Below, in pieces: positions 31,793 through 40,091 of a stretch of DNA of 64,000 nucleotides (the first letter of the stretch is position 1; each line of letters starts with the position of its first letter). The position numbers and the translations under genes are program-made. Source of the DNA: Bradyrhizobium sp. 186 (GTDB lineage Bacteria; Pseudomonadota; Alphaproteobacteria; Rhizobiales; Xanthobacteraceae); contig NZ_CP082164.1 in assembly GCF_023101685.1 (NCBI RefSeq), positions 8,990,001 through 9,054,000 of the forward strand. Direction: 5' to 3'. The notes below the pieces were generated by a model. That model was given only the letters and a program-made list of their open reading frames with translations. It had not been told where the DNA came from and made no database searches.

Positions 31793-32302
31793 TCAGTCCA
31801 GAACAACTACAGTCTCGAGGCGCTTTATATCTGGATTTTCATTTATCAAGCGTCGGGTGAAATGCTCGTACTCTTCCATATTATATGCAGTCACCAACAG
31901 GATGAAATCAGCTTGGCCCGTGACGTAAAATCCGCTCATCACCTCCGTCATAGTGCGGATCCCCCGCTTAAAGCGATCAATGATGTCGGCGCGATCGCGC
32001 TCAAAGACAATGAGGACCAGCATAGTCACGTTTCAGCCGATCGCCCTTGGCGAAATGATTGAGACGTCTGATTCTATCACGCCCTCCTTTCGTAGGCGCT
32101 TTAGTCGGCGCTGAACTCCGGATGCAGATAGGCCAACTTTCGCGCCGAGTTCTTCACTGCTTAGGCGATTGTTGCGTTGAACGAGATCAAGAAGACGAGC
32201 ATCGATTTTGTCGATTTCCACGGCTGCATTGCGGACTGTCGAGCGCGACCGCCTCGTCCAAGCATGCGACATAGTCCCATTGAGCGTCCCGGTCATCTCC
32301 AA
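31793..32302 (-). pseudogene. Lrp/AsnC-family transcriptional regulator, interrupted by a stop
   Basis: The N-terminal half has the AsnC-type winged helix (IDKIDARLLDLVQRNNRLSS, EELGAKVGLSASGVQRRLKR). The C-terminal half has the effector-binding RAM domain (VLIVFERDRADIIDRF, MSGFYVTGQADFILLVT). Both are in the same frame, but a TGA at 32033-32035 sits between ISPRAIG and NVTMLVL. A single CGA-to-TGA change would account for it. Total length of 170 codons is normal for the family. Such regulators often control a divergently placed amino-acid gene; none is adjacent. Confidence 0.82.
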
Positions 32303-32702
32303 ACCTCCTCCCTAGCACCTCTACGAATGTACGTCTTCAGCCGACAATGCGCGCACTGACGAGTTGAAAGGCTCAAACCTTATCGGGCACAGCTAACCAC
32401 GGGTTCGGGCCTTGCGCGCCCGGTCGGCTTGCGTCGCCTCTCCTAATTCCAATAAGCCGCTAAAGCTCTTTTCCTCACGGCGCTGTTTGTGGGGGTGAAT
32501 TTGTCGGTACCGCACCTCTCTTGATCCCTGGCAGCTGATTGAACGTAGTCCTTTCGGGAGCGGACATGTGGGCGGCTTAGCGTCACCAATGGAGCGCCAT
32601 TGGATTGACCTCGCGGGCGAGCTAGTGCGGGGTGAATTTCCTTCAGCTATGTCACATCGCGCCCGTGGGCGCGCAGGCCACACTGGCGGTTCTCGAAACC
32701 GA
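32303..32702. other. Gap without a recognised gene
   Basis: No open frame of interest on either strand. Confidence 0.35.
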
Positions 32703-33367
32703 TTAACGACAGCCCTCTTCCATAGGCAGGGCGGCTTCCCGCCTGCGTCCCGTCGTGTGATGATCGATCACTGGACGCAATAGATCAGGAAGCAGCGCGC
32801 CCGGTATCGTCCCGCTCGCACCAGCATCGAGATCTGGCATCATTGTAATGGCTTCCTCTCCGTCGAAGGGGCCTAGGATTGCCTCTCCTCCGGCGTCAGT
32901 CAACGTCCGCGGCTTCGCCGCGGCAAACGGCACCTCGATATTGAAATAACTAAAGCGCGGCATCTCCCGGGCAAGGCGCACCAGAAACGACATTGTTAAC
33001 GTCACGCCACTTAGCAGCGCATTCAGGACCAGGATCGAAATCTTGGCCGCATCTGCGATACGGCCGAAACGATCGAGCATCGAGGGCGCGTCTGCGTTGA
33101 GGCTCACGCCGTGATAGGGCGGCATCAGCATCAGTAGGCTTGCGCCACGCGCGGCCGCATAGCGGGCGCGCTCGATTGCAAATGCTCCGATAACAGGAAC
33201 TGCTCGGAACAATGAGCCAGAATGCAGATCCCATCGACGCGCTCGTCGATCATGCATTCGAGCACGCGGCGCTGCCCCTCAAGGGCAAGAACTCCGGTTT
33301 CCGTGAAAGCCGGTGCGACTGGGAAGAGGCGGCTATAGGCGTATTTCCTTGCATTTGGCATGAGCAA
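32703..33367 (-). pseudogene. DapA-family (dihydrodipicolinate synthase-like) aldolase, deleted and truncated
   Basis: The 5' part reads PVAPAFTETGVLALEGQRR and DERVDGICILAHCSEQFLLS. The family's next 25 or so residues are missing, and the sequence resumes in another frame with VIGAFAIERARYAAARGAS, MLMPPYHGVSLNAD, FFNIEVPFAAAKPR-like text and EAILGPFDGEEAITMMPDLDAGASG. It then ends in unrelated residues well short of the normal C-terminus. Compared with intact relatives, an internal deletion has shifted the frame and the 3' end is cut. No function is expected. Confidence 0.75.
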
Positions 33368-33423
33368 GCGTCCAACAAGCAGATGTCCTTGATGGGCAGA
33401 TGTCTTTGGGCTCGCTCAGGTCA

Positions 33424-33603
33424 TCAAGAACATTCGATGCCTCGAACAGATAATAGGATTCGAGAATGGTCCTCGCAGTGTTCGCCGCCTGCAACCGAAG
33501 GGCCGAACTGATCATCGGGCGTCCAGCCATCTGCTGCGAAGACTTCGTAGTTATTGTTCCAGAGGGTCCACCAGAAACTAAAGGCTGCGTCGGTGTAGCT
33601 CAT
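33424..33603 (-). pseudogene. Unidentified gene fragment
   Basis: MSYTDAAFSFWWTLWNNNYE and FAADGWTPDDQFGPSVAGGE read like the inside of a real, tryptophan-rich protein. A second frame just downstream (TARTILESYYLFEASNVLDD) may be its continuation. I do not recognise the family. It is likely a broken gene. Confidence 0.3.
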
Positions 33604-34293
33604 GCCATAACCCGCTTCACTTTTCTCTTCCGATGCAGGGCATGAGCAATCCCCACGAGATCATTCCGGCTCTGCGGCAGCCTTTGCCGATGAGATCGGA
33701 GCGATAGAACTTTATCCCAGCGGTTGTCCGTGGATACGCGGTGTTTTTCGGTCAGCATTTTGGAGGTGACTCGAACTGTCCTGCTTCGGCCTTATGAGGC
33801 GCGGCCCTGCCCCGATCGTGATTATTCCAGATGAGGTCGCATTGGTCGCTGGCGTCCGAACTCAGCATCTGGGTAATTTTGGGAAAATATCCCTTGTAAG
33901 ACGCAACCGTCTAATTCAGCTGCCAACTCAGACTTGTCGGTTTCTCGCGTATCGCGACGTGAACGGGTTGATTTACCTAACATATGCTGAGCGGTGTCTT
34001 CCGCTTGTACAGCTTTGGAAAAGCAGACGGCGCTAAAGGCTCCGCGGGAAGGAAACGCTAGCGAGCTTTTGTCTCAATCCCATGGGCTCCTCCCGTGGCC
34101 AAGGCATGCTTCTGAGCGAAGCTTGTTCTTGTTCAGCTGAGAGAAGGACACGACGCCCTATTATAGAGATCTTCAAATTGCCGGCCGTCTCAAGGATTCG
34201 AGTGCGCTGGCGTCCGCCAGTATCAGTCCCGTATAAATCCTTGTCCACTGGACTCCGGCTGGACACTTTCGGAATGAAGCTGAGGCATCGGCG
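33604..34293. other. Gap without a recognised gene
   Basis: Only short frames without families. It separates the DapA relic from the integrase remnant. Confidence 0.35.
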
Positions 34294-34599
34294 ATGGTCA
34301 GGCGCATCAGGGACAAGACGCTCGAAAGCCGCAGTGCGCGGCTGGACAAGCCGGTGCGCAAAACGCCCGTCTTGGTATCAATCGGACGAGGCCTGTCGAT
34401 CGGTTATCGGAGGAACGAGACCGCCGGCACGTGGGTGTTTCGCAAAGCCGACGGATCGCGACTATACGGCCCCCCGGACACTCGGACCCGATTGTCGACT
34501 ACAGCGCGGAGTGCAATCGATCTAAGCGCGTGCCATTACGAGGCCCCGATGCAAAACGCACTGTCGACCTCCAAGGTCGCACCGTGCCGTTGTATCTGA
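34294..34599 (+). pseudogene. Tyrosine integrase, N-terminal arm-binding domain remnant
   Basis: The first 50 or so residues, IRDKTLESRSARLDKPVRK then VSIGRGLSIGYRRNETAGTW and VFRKADG, match the arm-type DNA-binding domain of rhizobial P4-like phage or island integrases. Beyond about 34460 the likeness stops, and the core and catalytic domains (R-H-R-Y) are missing. This is the stub of an island or phage integrase. It lies immediately beside the nif relic block and may mark a former insertion boundary. Confidence 0.65.
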
Positions 34600-34600
34600 A

Positions 34601-34851
34601 TCATGACCGATCCGGGGAGAACAACCCGCAGTAACCGATCTTAAGCCAAGCTCCGTCGTACCAGCAACGATTGACATAATCGAAATAGTCATTGCCGAAA
34701 GTCAGGATCACAAGAATTGTAACCGGCAGGCCCTCGCCGATCTGCGACAGACTGTACGCCCTGGCGCCACCCGCTCGATCGCATCGGCTGGACAGCCTGC
34801 GAACACCTCAATCTCGTGGCTAGCCACGATATCGATGATCTCTTCGCTCAT
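34601..34851 (-). pseudogene. Small nif-linked protein of unknown function, frameshifted
   Basis: Starting at an ATG that overlaps the stop of the preceding gene (ATGA at 34848-34851), MSEEIIDIVASHEIEVFAGC and PADAIERVAPGR are read. Adding one base near 34742 lets the frame continue as SLSQIGEGLPVTILVILTFG, NDYFDYVNRCWYDGAWLKIG to a stop at 34601. The 251-base span is one short of a whole number of codons. The unshifted frame ends early after ARACRLQFL. I do not know the family. Confidence 0.5.
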
Positions 34852-35066
34852 GCCGGCGTCACAGTTTCTTGCTTGAAGGTATCAACTGCGGCCCGGGTCA
34901 GCCGAAAAACGCCACGACCACGGGACAGTGGGCGATAGGCAGAGCCGGCTCGGGCCTTGAGAACATTAAACCATTGGTCGGGCGTGAGCCTCGCCGGGCG
35001 CTCGCTGATCTGGATCACCCTGCCATTCGGGGCGAAGCGGACGTGAATGATGATCTGCGGATTCAT
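34848..35066 (-). CDS. Small nif-cluster conserved protein, 72 residues
   Basis: MNPQIIIHVRFAPNGRVIQI starts at a CAT read from 35066-35064, with ACGGGAA just upstream. The C-terminal part, WFNVLKARAGSAYRPLSRGR, is basic. I recognise the style of a small nif-associated bradyrhizobial protein but cannot name it. It is translationally coupled (ATGA) to the next broken gene. Intact. Confidence 0.5.
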   Translation of the reverse strand: MNPQIIIHVRFAPNGRVIQISERPARLTPDQWFNVLKARAGSAYRPLSRGRGVFRLTRAAVDTFKQETVTPA

Positions 35067-35184
35067 ATCGTTCCCGTTTTTTTGCCAGGTAGAGACCGTT
35101 GGGCTGCTCGATTGTGACGTGTTCAGTTTCGCCCCCTTTGGGGTGGACCTCGCGCCGCGACTTGAACTTCGCACCTGCATCGGT

Positions 35185-35630
35185 GCCGGGTGGCCCGTTC
35201 GGGTTGGCGGCGATAATCGCCCGTGTGTTAGGCCTCATACGTACTTCGGCATTGCCTTGAGCCACGTTTCGGACCAACAGTCGATGTCGGCAAACTCCGC
35301 CCGTGCGTCCGCGAGATTGATGGCATGGACGGTCTGAGAAACGAATAGGAGGAGGCGATTACCTCTTGCTCCCGCTCGATACTGAGCGCATTCAGGCCAA
35401 GCAGGAGCCCAATCGTGCGCTTGGAACCGCAACGCTATACTTGCGGCCAACATAGACCGCGAAAGCTCGTTCGAGCGTCTCAGTCGTCCACCGACTGGAA
35501 ATTCGCTGCGAACACAATTGCGCTTCGACGGCAGAGAGTCGGCAACAATGATATCAGGATCCGAGAGCGGAATGGCATTCACCGCCTCCGCGTCATCGAG
35601 GCGATTCTCTGCGGGTCCAGTTCCGATCAT
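35185..35630 (-). pseudogene. DegT/DnrJ/EryC1-type aminotransferase fragment with several frameshifts
   Basis: Three frames together rebuild the N-terminal third of a DegT-family PLP aminotransferase. First comes IPLSDPDIIVADS... RSEFPVGG. One frame over follows WTTETLERAFAVYVGRKYSV and GLLLGLNALSIEREQEVIAS. Then, back again, come QTVHAINLADARAEFADID and finally MRPNTRAIIAANPNG. After that the sequence changes to something else (GAKFKSRREVHPKGGETEHV), so the catalytic half is deleted. The start overlaps the stop of the upstream small gene (ATGA). An intact copy would be expected in a complete nif accessory operon of a relative. Confidence 0.65.
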
Positions 35631-35896
35631 CGCCCAACATGCCTTCTAGCCAGCACCAATCCAGTCGCTCGCGCCTGGTTGGCCGTAATCTGCATGCAGT
35701 GGTCCGATCCATCGATTAGATGCAGGTCAAACTGCGGAAGACGCCGGAATGGCCGCTCCGTCACATCCGACGCATCACATCGAACCAAGGTGAGCTGCGG
35801 AAAGCGGCGCCTTAGGTCAGCAACGGCGCTAGTGTCTATGTTAGCTGTCGCAAGCAGGCGTTCGATTTCGATCAATTGTTCTGTGGCGAGCGCCAT
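35627..35896 (-). CDS. Small nif-cluster protein, 89 residues
   Basis: LIEIERLLATANIDTSAVAD, then LRRRFPQLTLVRCDASDVTE, then DLHLIDGSDHCMQIT read as a compact, acidic-basic mixed protein with no gaps. It resembles a short family found only beside nif genes (I believe one of the recent DUF6xxx entries, not certain). It follows the DUF3024-type gene by 33 bases and overlaps the aminotransferase relic by 4. Function unknown. Confidence 0.6.
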   Translation of the reverse strand: MALATEQLIEIERLLATANIDTSAVADLRRRFPQLTLVRCDASDVTERPFRRLPQFDLHLIDGSDHCMQITANQARATGLVLARRHVGR

Positions 35897-35929
35897 TGTG
35901 GCTCCTATATGACTGCTGCCAAATGAGCA

Positions 35930-36283
35930 TCACTGCCAGAACAGCCGCTCGGGATCCGTGTTCAATTCGTCGATCGCCGACGCCAGCCGGTGGAAAATGC
36001 TGTAAAATTTCCAGCTTCCTCGCGCATGATTCTTGAAGAACAGCTTCCAGATCCCGCTCACGGCATCGTAATGAAATAACGCGACATCGATCTGACCGCC
36101 ATCGTTGTCGATATTGCGCGAGCAGCAGGGACTCTCAATGAGATAGCCAGCCTTTACCGGCGTCACACTCGGCGAGACATAGCGATAGTGCTTGCGCGAG
36201 ATCAAAGCACGTTCGATCCGCTTGCGATCTAGCTCGTTCGGATGCGGGATCAGCCCGACCGGTACCTCTCTCGACACTCTCAT
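35930..36283 (-). CDS. DUF3024-type protein in the nif block
   Basis: 117 residues. The pattern RIERALISRKHYRYVSPSV, GYLIESPCCSRNIDNDGGQI and the end NTDPERLFWQ fit the DUF3024 family, including its CCSRNID motif. No catalytic role is established. The gene lies 15 bases after the second nifZ-like gene and looks intact. Relatives occur in nif regions of bradyrhizobia and Rhodopseudomonas, which suggests an accessory job in nitrogenase assembly or protection (inference). Confidence 0.6.
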   Translation of the reverse strand: MRVSREVPVGLIPHPNELDRKRIERALISRKHYRYVSPSVTPVKAGYLIESPCCSRNIDNDGGQIDVALFHYDAVSGIWKLFFKNHARGSWKFYSIFHRLASAIDELNTDPERLFWQ

Positions 36284-36298
36284 TGCGAGAACATCCCC

Positions 36299-36538
36299 TC
36301 AAAAGACTGTGATCTCTTCTTCAAGACAACCAACGACCAGCCGCTCACCAAAATCTACAAGATAAATCGGCACGCTCGCTTCGGTATGCATTGCGACCCG
36401 GACAATCTCGCCGATAGCACCGGCGCCGACCAGGATCCGATCAGGCGGCGCGGTAGCAACTGACCCGTCATTGATGAGATTGACTGCGGCTTTCACGCGC
36501 TGGCCCGATCTATATTTTGGAACGCGCGGCTCTGTCAT
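36299..36538 (-). CDS. Second NifZ-like protein
   Basis: 79 residues: PKYRSGQRVKAAVNLINDGS, then GAIGEIVRVAMHTEASVPIY and LVDFGERLVVGCLEEEI. This is the NifZ SH3-like fold pattern (V-x2-G-G...GEIV...Y-V-F...VG-x2-E-E). Its ATG overlaps the nifZ stop by 4 bases, so the two are translated together. NifZ takes part in maturation of the P-cluster of the MoFe protein. The paralogue's separate role is not known. Confidence 0.65.
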   Translation of the reverse strand: MTEPRVPKYRSGQRVKAAVNLINDGSVATAPPDRILVGAGAIGEIVRVAMHTEASVPIYLVDFGERLVVGCLEEEITVF

Positions 36539-36849
36539 GACACAGCCACTTCCGGCAATGGCAGATCATCTACGCCCTCGTCGACCGGGTCGAGCTCTTT
36601 GCGCCCCATGCCGACGCGGTAGCCACTTTCAAGAAATTCGACACCGTAGATATAGAATTTCTGCAGGAACGTGCCGATGGAAACGAGATAACCCACGTCG
36701 CCCTTCTTGGCCAGAATGTCGCCGATCTCCTTGCCGCGAAAGGTGCCGTCATTGCGGATGGTACTGCTGGCCCGCACCTTTTCGCCGAAGCTGAACGCGG
36801 GCGGCCCGCTTAGCTGGACCACATCACTGTCGCGAACGATCATGTTCAT
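36535..36849 (-). CDS. nifZ: Nitrogenase assembly protein NifZ
   Basis: 104 residues from MNMIVRDSDVV. The core FGEKVRASSTIRNDGT, GKEIGDILAKKGDVGYLVSI, LQKFYIYGVEFLESGYRVG and MGRKELDP is classic NifZ, a chaperone for MoFe-protein P-cluster formation. Its ATG overlaps the stop of the preceding small gene (ATGA) and its stop overlaps the next, so it is part of a tight minus-strand operon. It looks intact, although upstream nifB is dead. Confidence 0.88.
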   Translation of the reverse strand: MNMIVRDSDVVQLSGPPAFSFGEKVRASSTIRNDGTFRGKEIGDILAKKGDVGYLVSIGTFLQKFYIYGVEFLESGYRVGMGRKELDPVDEGVDDLPLPEVAVS

Positions 36850-37139
36850 GCACCGCCCCCTCGCGAACCTGCAGGGCGCACGGAGACGCGAGCAGAGGTG
36901 CTCTTCTGCAGCATATTGTCCTCGTCTGCGATGAGACATGCCGACTCGTCATCCGCGATGCGAATCGCCACTTCGTAGCGGGCATGCCGTTCAGGTTCGC
37001 GGTTCAGAGCGGTTACCGAATGAGGTGAAAGTCGCTGCGCGAACTCGAGGTGCACGGAGGTGTCGGGGTCGTTCACCGTGGCAAGCAGCCGCATACGTCG
37101 TGCCACCATGCGGCGAAACTCAATGGCCTCATCATTCAT
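36846..37139 (-). CDS. Small nif-block protein of unknown function, 97 residues
   Basis: MNDEAIEFRRMVARRMRLLA, VNDPDTSVHLEFAQRLSPHS and YEVAIRIADDESACLIADED form a continuous, well-composed frame ending 4 bases into nifZ. The open frame runs further upstream, but that extension is arginine-rich and unlike the rest, so I take the ATG at 37139. No family recognised. Tight coupling to nifZ suggests a shared role. Confidence 0.5.
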   Translation of the reverse strand: MNDEAIEFRRMVARRMRLLATVNDPDTSVHLEFAQRLSPHSVTALNREPERHARYEVAIRIADDESACLIADEDNMLQKSTSARVSVRPAGSRGGGA

Positions 37140-37794
37140 CAGCCAGCCAAGCCGGCGCGGCGCGATGCGCTGCGTCCCGATCCAACAGACGCAATAAAAT
37201 GCAGAGCTTTGCCACCTCCGACGTCTTAGCCCAGCGAGTCTGTAGAAGTCGAAGCGGTAGAGCTCGATCGGGACAGAGGCCAACGTCTCTGCTTCGAGCA
37301 GGTGTTTTCGGCCACTCCGTCCAGATGATAGAAGAGCCCGGTCTGCCGTTGCTGATCCTCGGCTTCGGGTAGCAGACCTTCGTCGAGCCGCGTGTGCGCG
37401 ATCAACGCTCCCTTGCTGCCTGATAGTGGAATGACTGGGTCCAGGTTCATGGGCAGCTTTCCTCCTCTGACAGGTGGCCCCTTCGACATTGCAAGGCGGT
37501 GCACCTGGCTCGGCGAAGAACAGGCCCGTCAGCACAGCGGCGTGGGTCAAATCGATGACAGCGCTGCTTAGTGGGCGCTCGGCATCGAGGCGCAACTTTG
37601 GACCGTTGCGCTCCATGACTTTCTTACGGGGCCCGCGGCGCCGCCTACGCACCGATGTTGGCGATCGATCCTGAGTAATCCATGGCCATGACAGGAAATT
37701 GCAAGTCGACGCCTGCGGCGCCGTCAATGCACACGGCGATACTCGCGACTTTGCAGTGACGGAGCTCGGCATGAAGTTCACGAGCACACCCCCT
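37140..37794 (-). pseudogene. Remnant coding sequence between the ferredoxin gene and the nifZ operon
   Basis: Directly after the ferredoxin gene one frame reads RELHAELRHCKVASIAVCID and GAAGVDLQFPVMAMDYSGSI to a TAG at 37645-37647, without a start codon. Further on, MNLDPVIPLSGSKGALIAHT and LYRFDFYRLAGL occur in different frames. This looks like one or two degraded nif-linked genes that I cannot identify. Confidence 0.4.
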
Positions 37795-38016
37795 TTAGGC
37801 AGGCGCATGGTAACGCGGCACTGATGTGTCGATGACGCTGGTGTTTTCAACTGGACAGACAGCGACACACTGCGGCTCGTCAAAATAGACGCTGCATTCG
37901 GTGCACTTCTTGGGTTCAATTACGTTTCCAGCCTTCTCCGACATTGCAACATTCGGGCATAAGGGTTCACAAGCCGAGGAACTGGTACATTGCGAGGCGA
38001 TGATCTTGAATGGCAT
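37795..38016 (-). CDS. frxA: 2[4Fe-4S] ferredoxin downstream of nifB (FrxA/FdxN type), missing one cluster cysteine
   Basis: 73 residues, [20 protein letters not shown] onward, a nif-linked bacterial ferredoxin that normally passes electrons for cofactor synthesis. The second cluster motif is complete (C-x2-C-x8-C-x3-C-P). The first should be C-x2-C-x2-C-x3-C, but position 13 is serine (codon TCC, one base from TGC), leaving C10, C16 and C20. The N-terminal cluster is therefore probably lost or altered. It starts 12 bases after the nifB stop, the usual arrangement in Bradyrhizobium. With nifB broken, relaxed selection is the simple explanation. Confidence 0.8.
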   Translation of the reverse strand: MPFKIIASQCTSSSACEPLCPNVAMSEKAGNVIEPKKCTECSVYFDEPQCVAVCPVENTSVIDTSVPRYHAPA

Positions 38017-38028
38017 AGATACAACCTC

Positions 38029-39310
38029 TTACGCGACCGAGATCAGCGGTTCTTGCCGGATCGCGGCGTCGCCGCGCTTGACGTGCCGGGTCTCACCGCT
38101 CTTGATTTTATGGAGATAGCCCCTGAACCAGCCGATCGCCGATTTCTCGATGGTATCGTGCGCGTATTGATCGACCGGCTCGATCCCAGCATTGATCAGA
38201 ATGTCTCTTGGGCAGCCACCAAACTTGGCCACGAATACAGCATGGCAGTCGTTGATGGCGCGGATGATGCCCGCAAGCCGATCCTCATCGCCATATCCGC
38301 CCTGGCAGTAAACGTCGACACGACGGTGCCCGACGAGTTTGACGCCGGATGTCGAGAGTTCGTACACCTGGAACTCCCTAGCATGCCCAAAATGCTCATT
38401 AATGAGGCCCGAGCCTTTGGTTGCGACCGCGGCCAGAAGCTTGACCTCGCTCATTTCGCCAGCGAGTTCCGGAAACTCCTCCTGCCTGGTCGTGATCCTC
38501 GCCGCAGGCTCATCCTCAATCTTGGCCTGATAAGCCTTGCGCGTCTCGAGGTCATATTGAACGTCCATGGCCATGACCTTCTCTATGGTGAACTCGCTGC
38601 TGCGATCATCTCCGAGCAGGCCGACGGCGTCAGCGCGGTACTGGCGGCGATGCCGCATCATCTTTATCTGACCTTCACAAGCATCCTGAAGCGCCGCCAA
38701 TTCCTGCGCTGTCGGGCCTCGCTGGCGTTTGAGCCCGAATGCTGTGCCGTGCTCGGGCGCGGAGATCTGTGGCATGATAAGTCGTTTTCGGATTGGCCAA
38801 GGCATCGCCGGGGCCGGCGATACCGAGCACGGTCAGCTGTGGAATTCTGGTGGCGACCGCGAGCAGCTTTCTCACCGCCTGCTCAGGAGTGAGCTTCTCA
38901 CTAACAATACCCGGACGCGATTCATTGGCGCAGTCGTACTTACGATTGCAGTAGTTGCATTGAATATTGCAAGCCGGCGCGACCGCGACATGGATGCGAG
39001 CGTAATGATGATGAGTTTCTTCGCTATAGCAGGGAGGAGTCCTAACTTTGTCCCAGATTTCGGACGGCAGATCGCCTGGGGCAGTCTGTGACCCATAGCT
39101 CCCTTTGCCATTCTTCGAAGAGCTCCGGGAACCCTTATAATCGGTGATGACCCGCATCCCGCCGCTATCCTCAGCATCTTTGACATGTTTTCCGCGTCCG
39201 GCAACAGCGTTCATACTCAATTCTCTACCAAGTGTGCCCATGGCGACCAGCCTGAGCGGCCGCAGAACGAGAGTTAGCAACTCGCGTGCCATCTCGGATG
39301 GCGATGGCAT
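38029..39310 (-). pseudogene. nifB: nifB (FeMo-cofactor biosynthesis radical-SAM protein) with internal deletion and frame change
   Basis: The N-terminal half is well preserved: [40 protein letters not shown] and the radical-SAM motif ACNIQCNYC followed by NRKYDC. After [14 protein letters not shown] the family sequence stops. A base or two later the distal part resumes in another frame with [20 protein letters not shown], then ADAVGLLGDDRSSEF and the C-terminal NifX-like domain (GSGLINEHFGHAREFQVYEL). The junction lies at about 38778-38788. The stretch lost is most of the radical-SAM barrel after the SAM motif, roughly 100 or more codons by comparison from memory. No functional NifB can be made. 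Confidence 0.88.
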
Positions 39311-39378
39311 TCCCGCCCTGTGAATGAGTTAGCTAGACGTGATCCGCACAGTTGCGCACGCGTCAGCGACAGTTCACA

Positions 39379-39394
39379 CGTCGCAAATGCGACA
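39379..39394 (-). promoter_or_regulatory. Possible degenerate NifA upstream activator site
   Basis: On the minus strand, TGTCGCATTTGCGACG lies about 70 bases upstream of the nifB relic. It fits TGT-N10-ACA except for the last base and is itself palindromic. No convincing sigma-54 GG-N10-GC core follows it. Confidence 0.35.
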
Positions 39395-39527
39395 GGCGTC
39401 GCGATTGTGACGGAGATGGCCGTTGGGTTCTCATTGAGCTCGCGTGAAATCTCCCAACCCGCACCGGTCGTTTGCGATGCGACCTCTTCCTACTAGCGGA
39501 CCGGGGCGAGCAGCCCACTTTGCGTCG

Positions 39528-39869
39528 CTACTTGGCGCTCAACATCTCTATCGCGTGCGGGAGCCATATCGCGATCGGTGTCAGGTGTTGCTCGACCAGA
39601 AAGCAGAGTTCGTTGCGCGAGAGTGCTTGCGGATCGACGATCGCGTAATGGACGTCAGCCGAGCATTTGGTGATCTGCCGCGCATAAACAGCAAAAGCCG
39701 ATCTGAAGCGACAGCCGATGAAGAGGAAGCTCCGTCCGTTCCGCCTTTCCTTGATGATGTCGGGAACTGGTGTCTGGATGTCGATTTCAGTCAGAACCTC
39801 AACATAATCAGCGTCAGTAATCAGAAAGCTCTTGACCGGCAGCACGCTGCCATGCGGCTTGCGCAGCAC
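39528..39869 (-). pseudogene. SIR2-like protein fragment upstream of nifB
   Basis: ITDADYVEVLTEIDIQTPVP, then RSFLFIGCRF and YARQITKCSADVHYAIVDPQ match the C-terminal half of the SIR2-like proteins found in rhizobial nif clusters. The N-terminal NAD-binding half (GAGIS motif) is absent. The open frame begins at 39869 without a proper gene start. Confidence 0.6.
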
Positions 39870-40091
39870 AGTGGGCCAATGGGCCCCGCAGCGGGACTTA
39901 TACTCATATGTTCCAGCCTATTCGCCTTCATCTTCTTATAGAGCTTAAGTAGTTTAAGGCATCGTATCGCCTCTGAGATCAAAGACAATAATTCTCTTTT
40001 CGACTGCCGACTTGCCACCTTAGCCAGCTTGATGTGCCGGGCCATCCACCGGCGGAGATCGTGACAGTCCAGGTTGGTTGCGCCGGCCTCG

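Noticed and set aside
36846..37919. 357-codon frame covering the gap before nifZ as one gene
   Set aside because: Only the last 97 codons look like a real protein. The upstream part is arginine-rich, and better protein-like text appears in other frames, so the long frame is not one gene.
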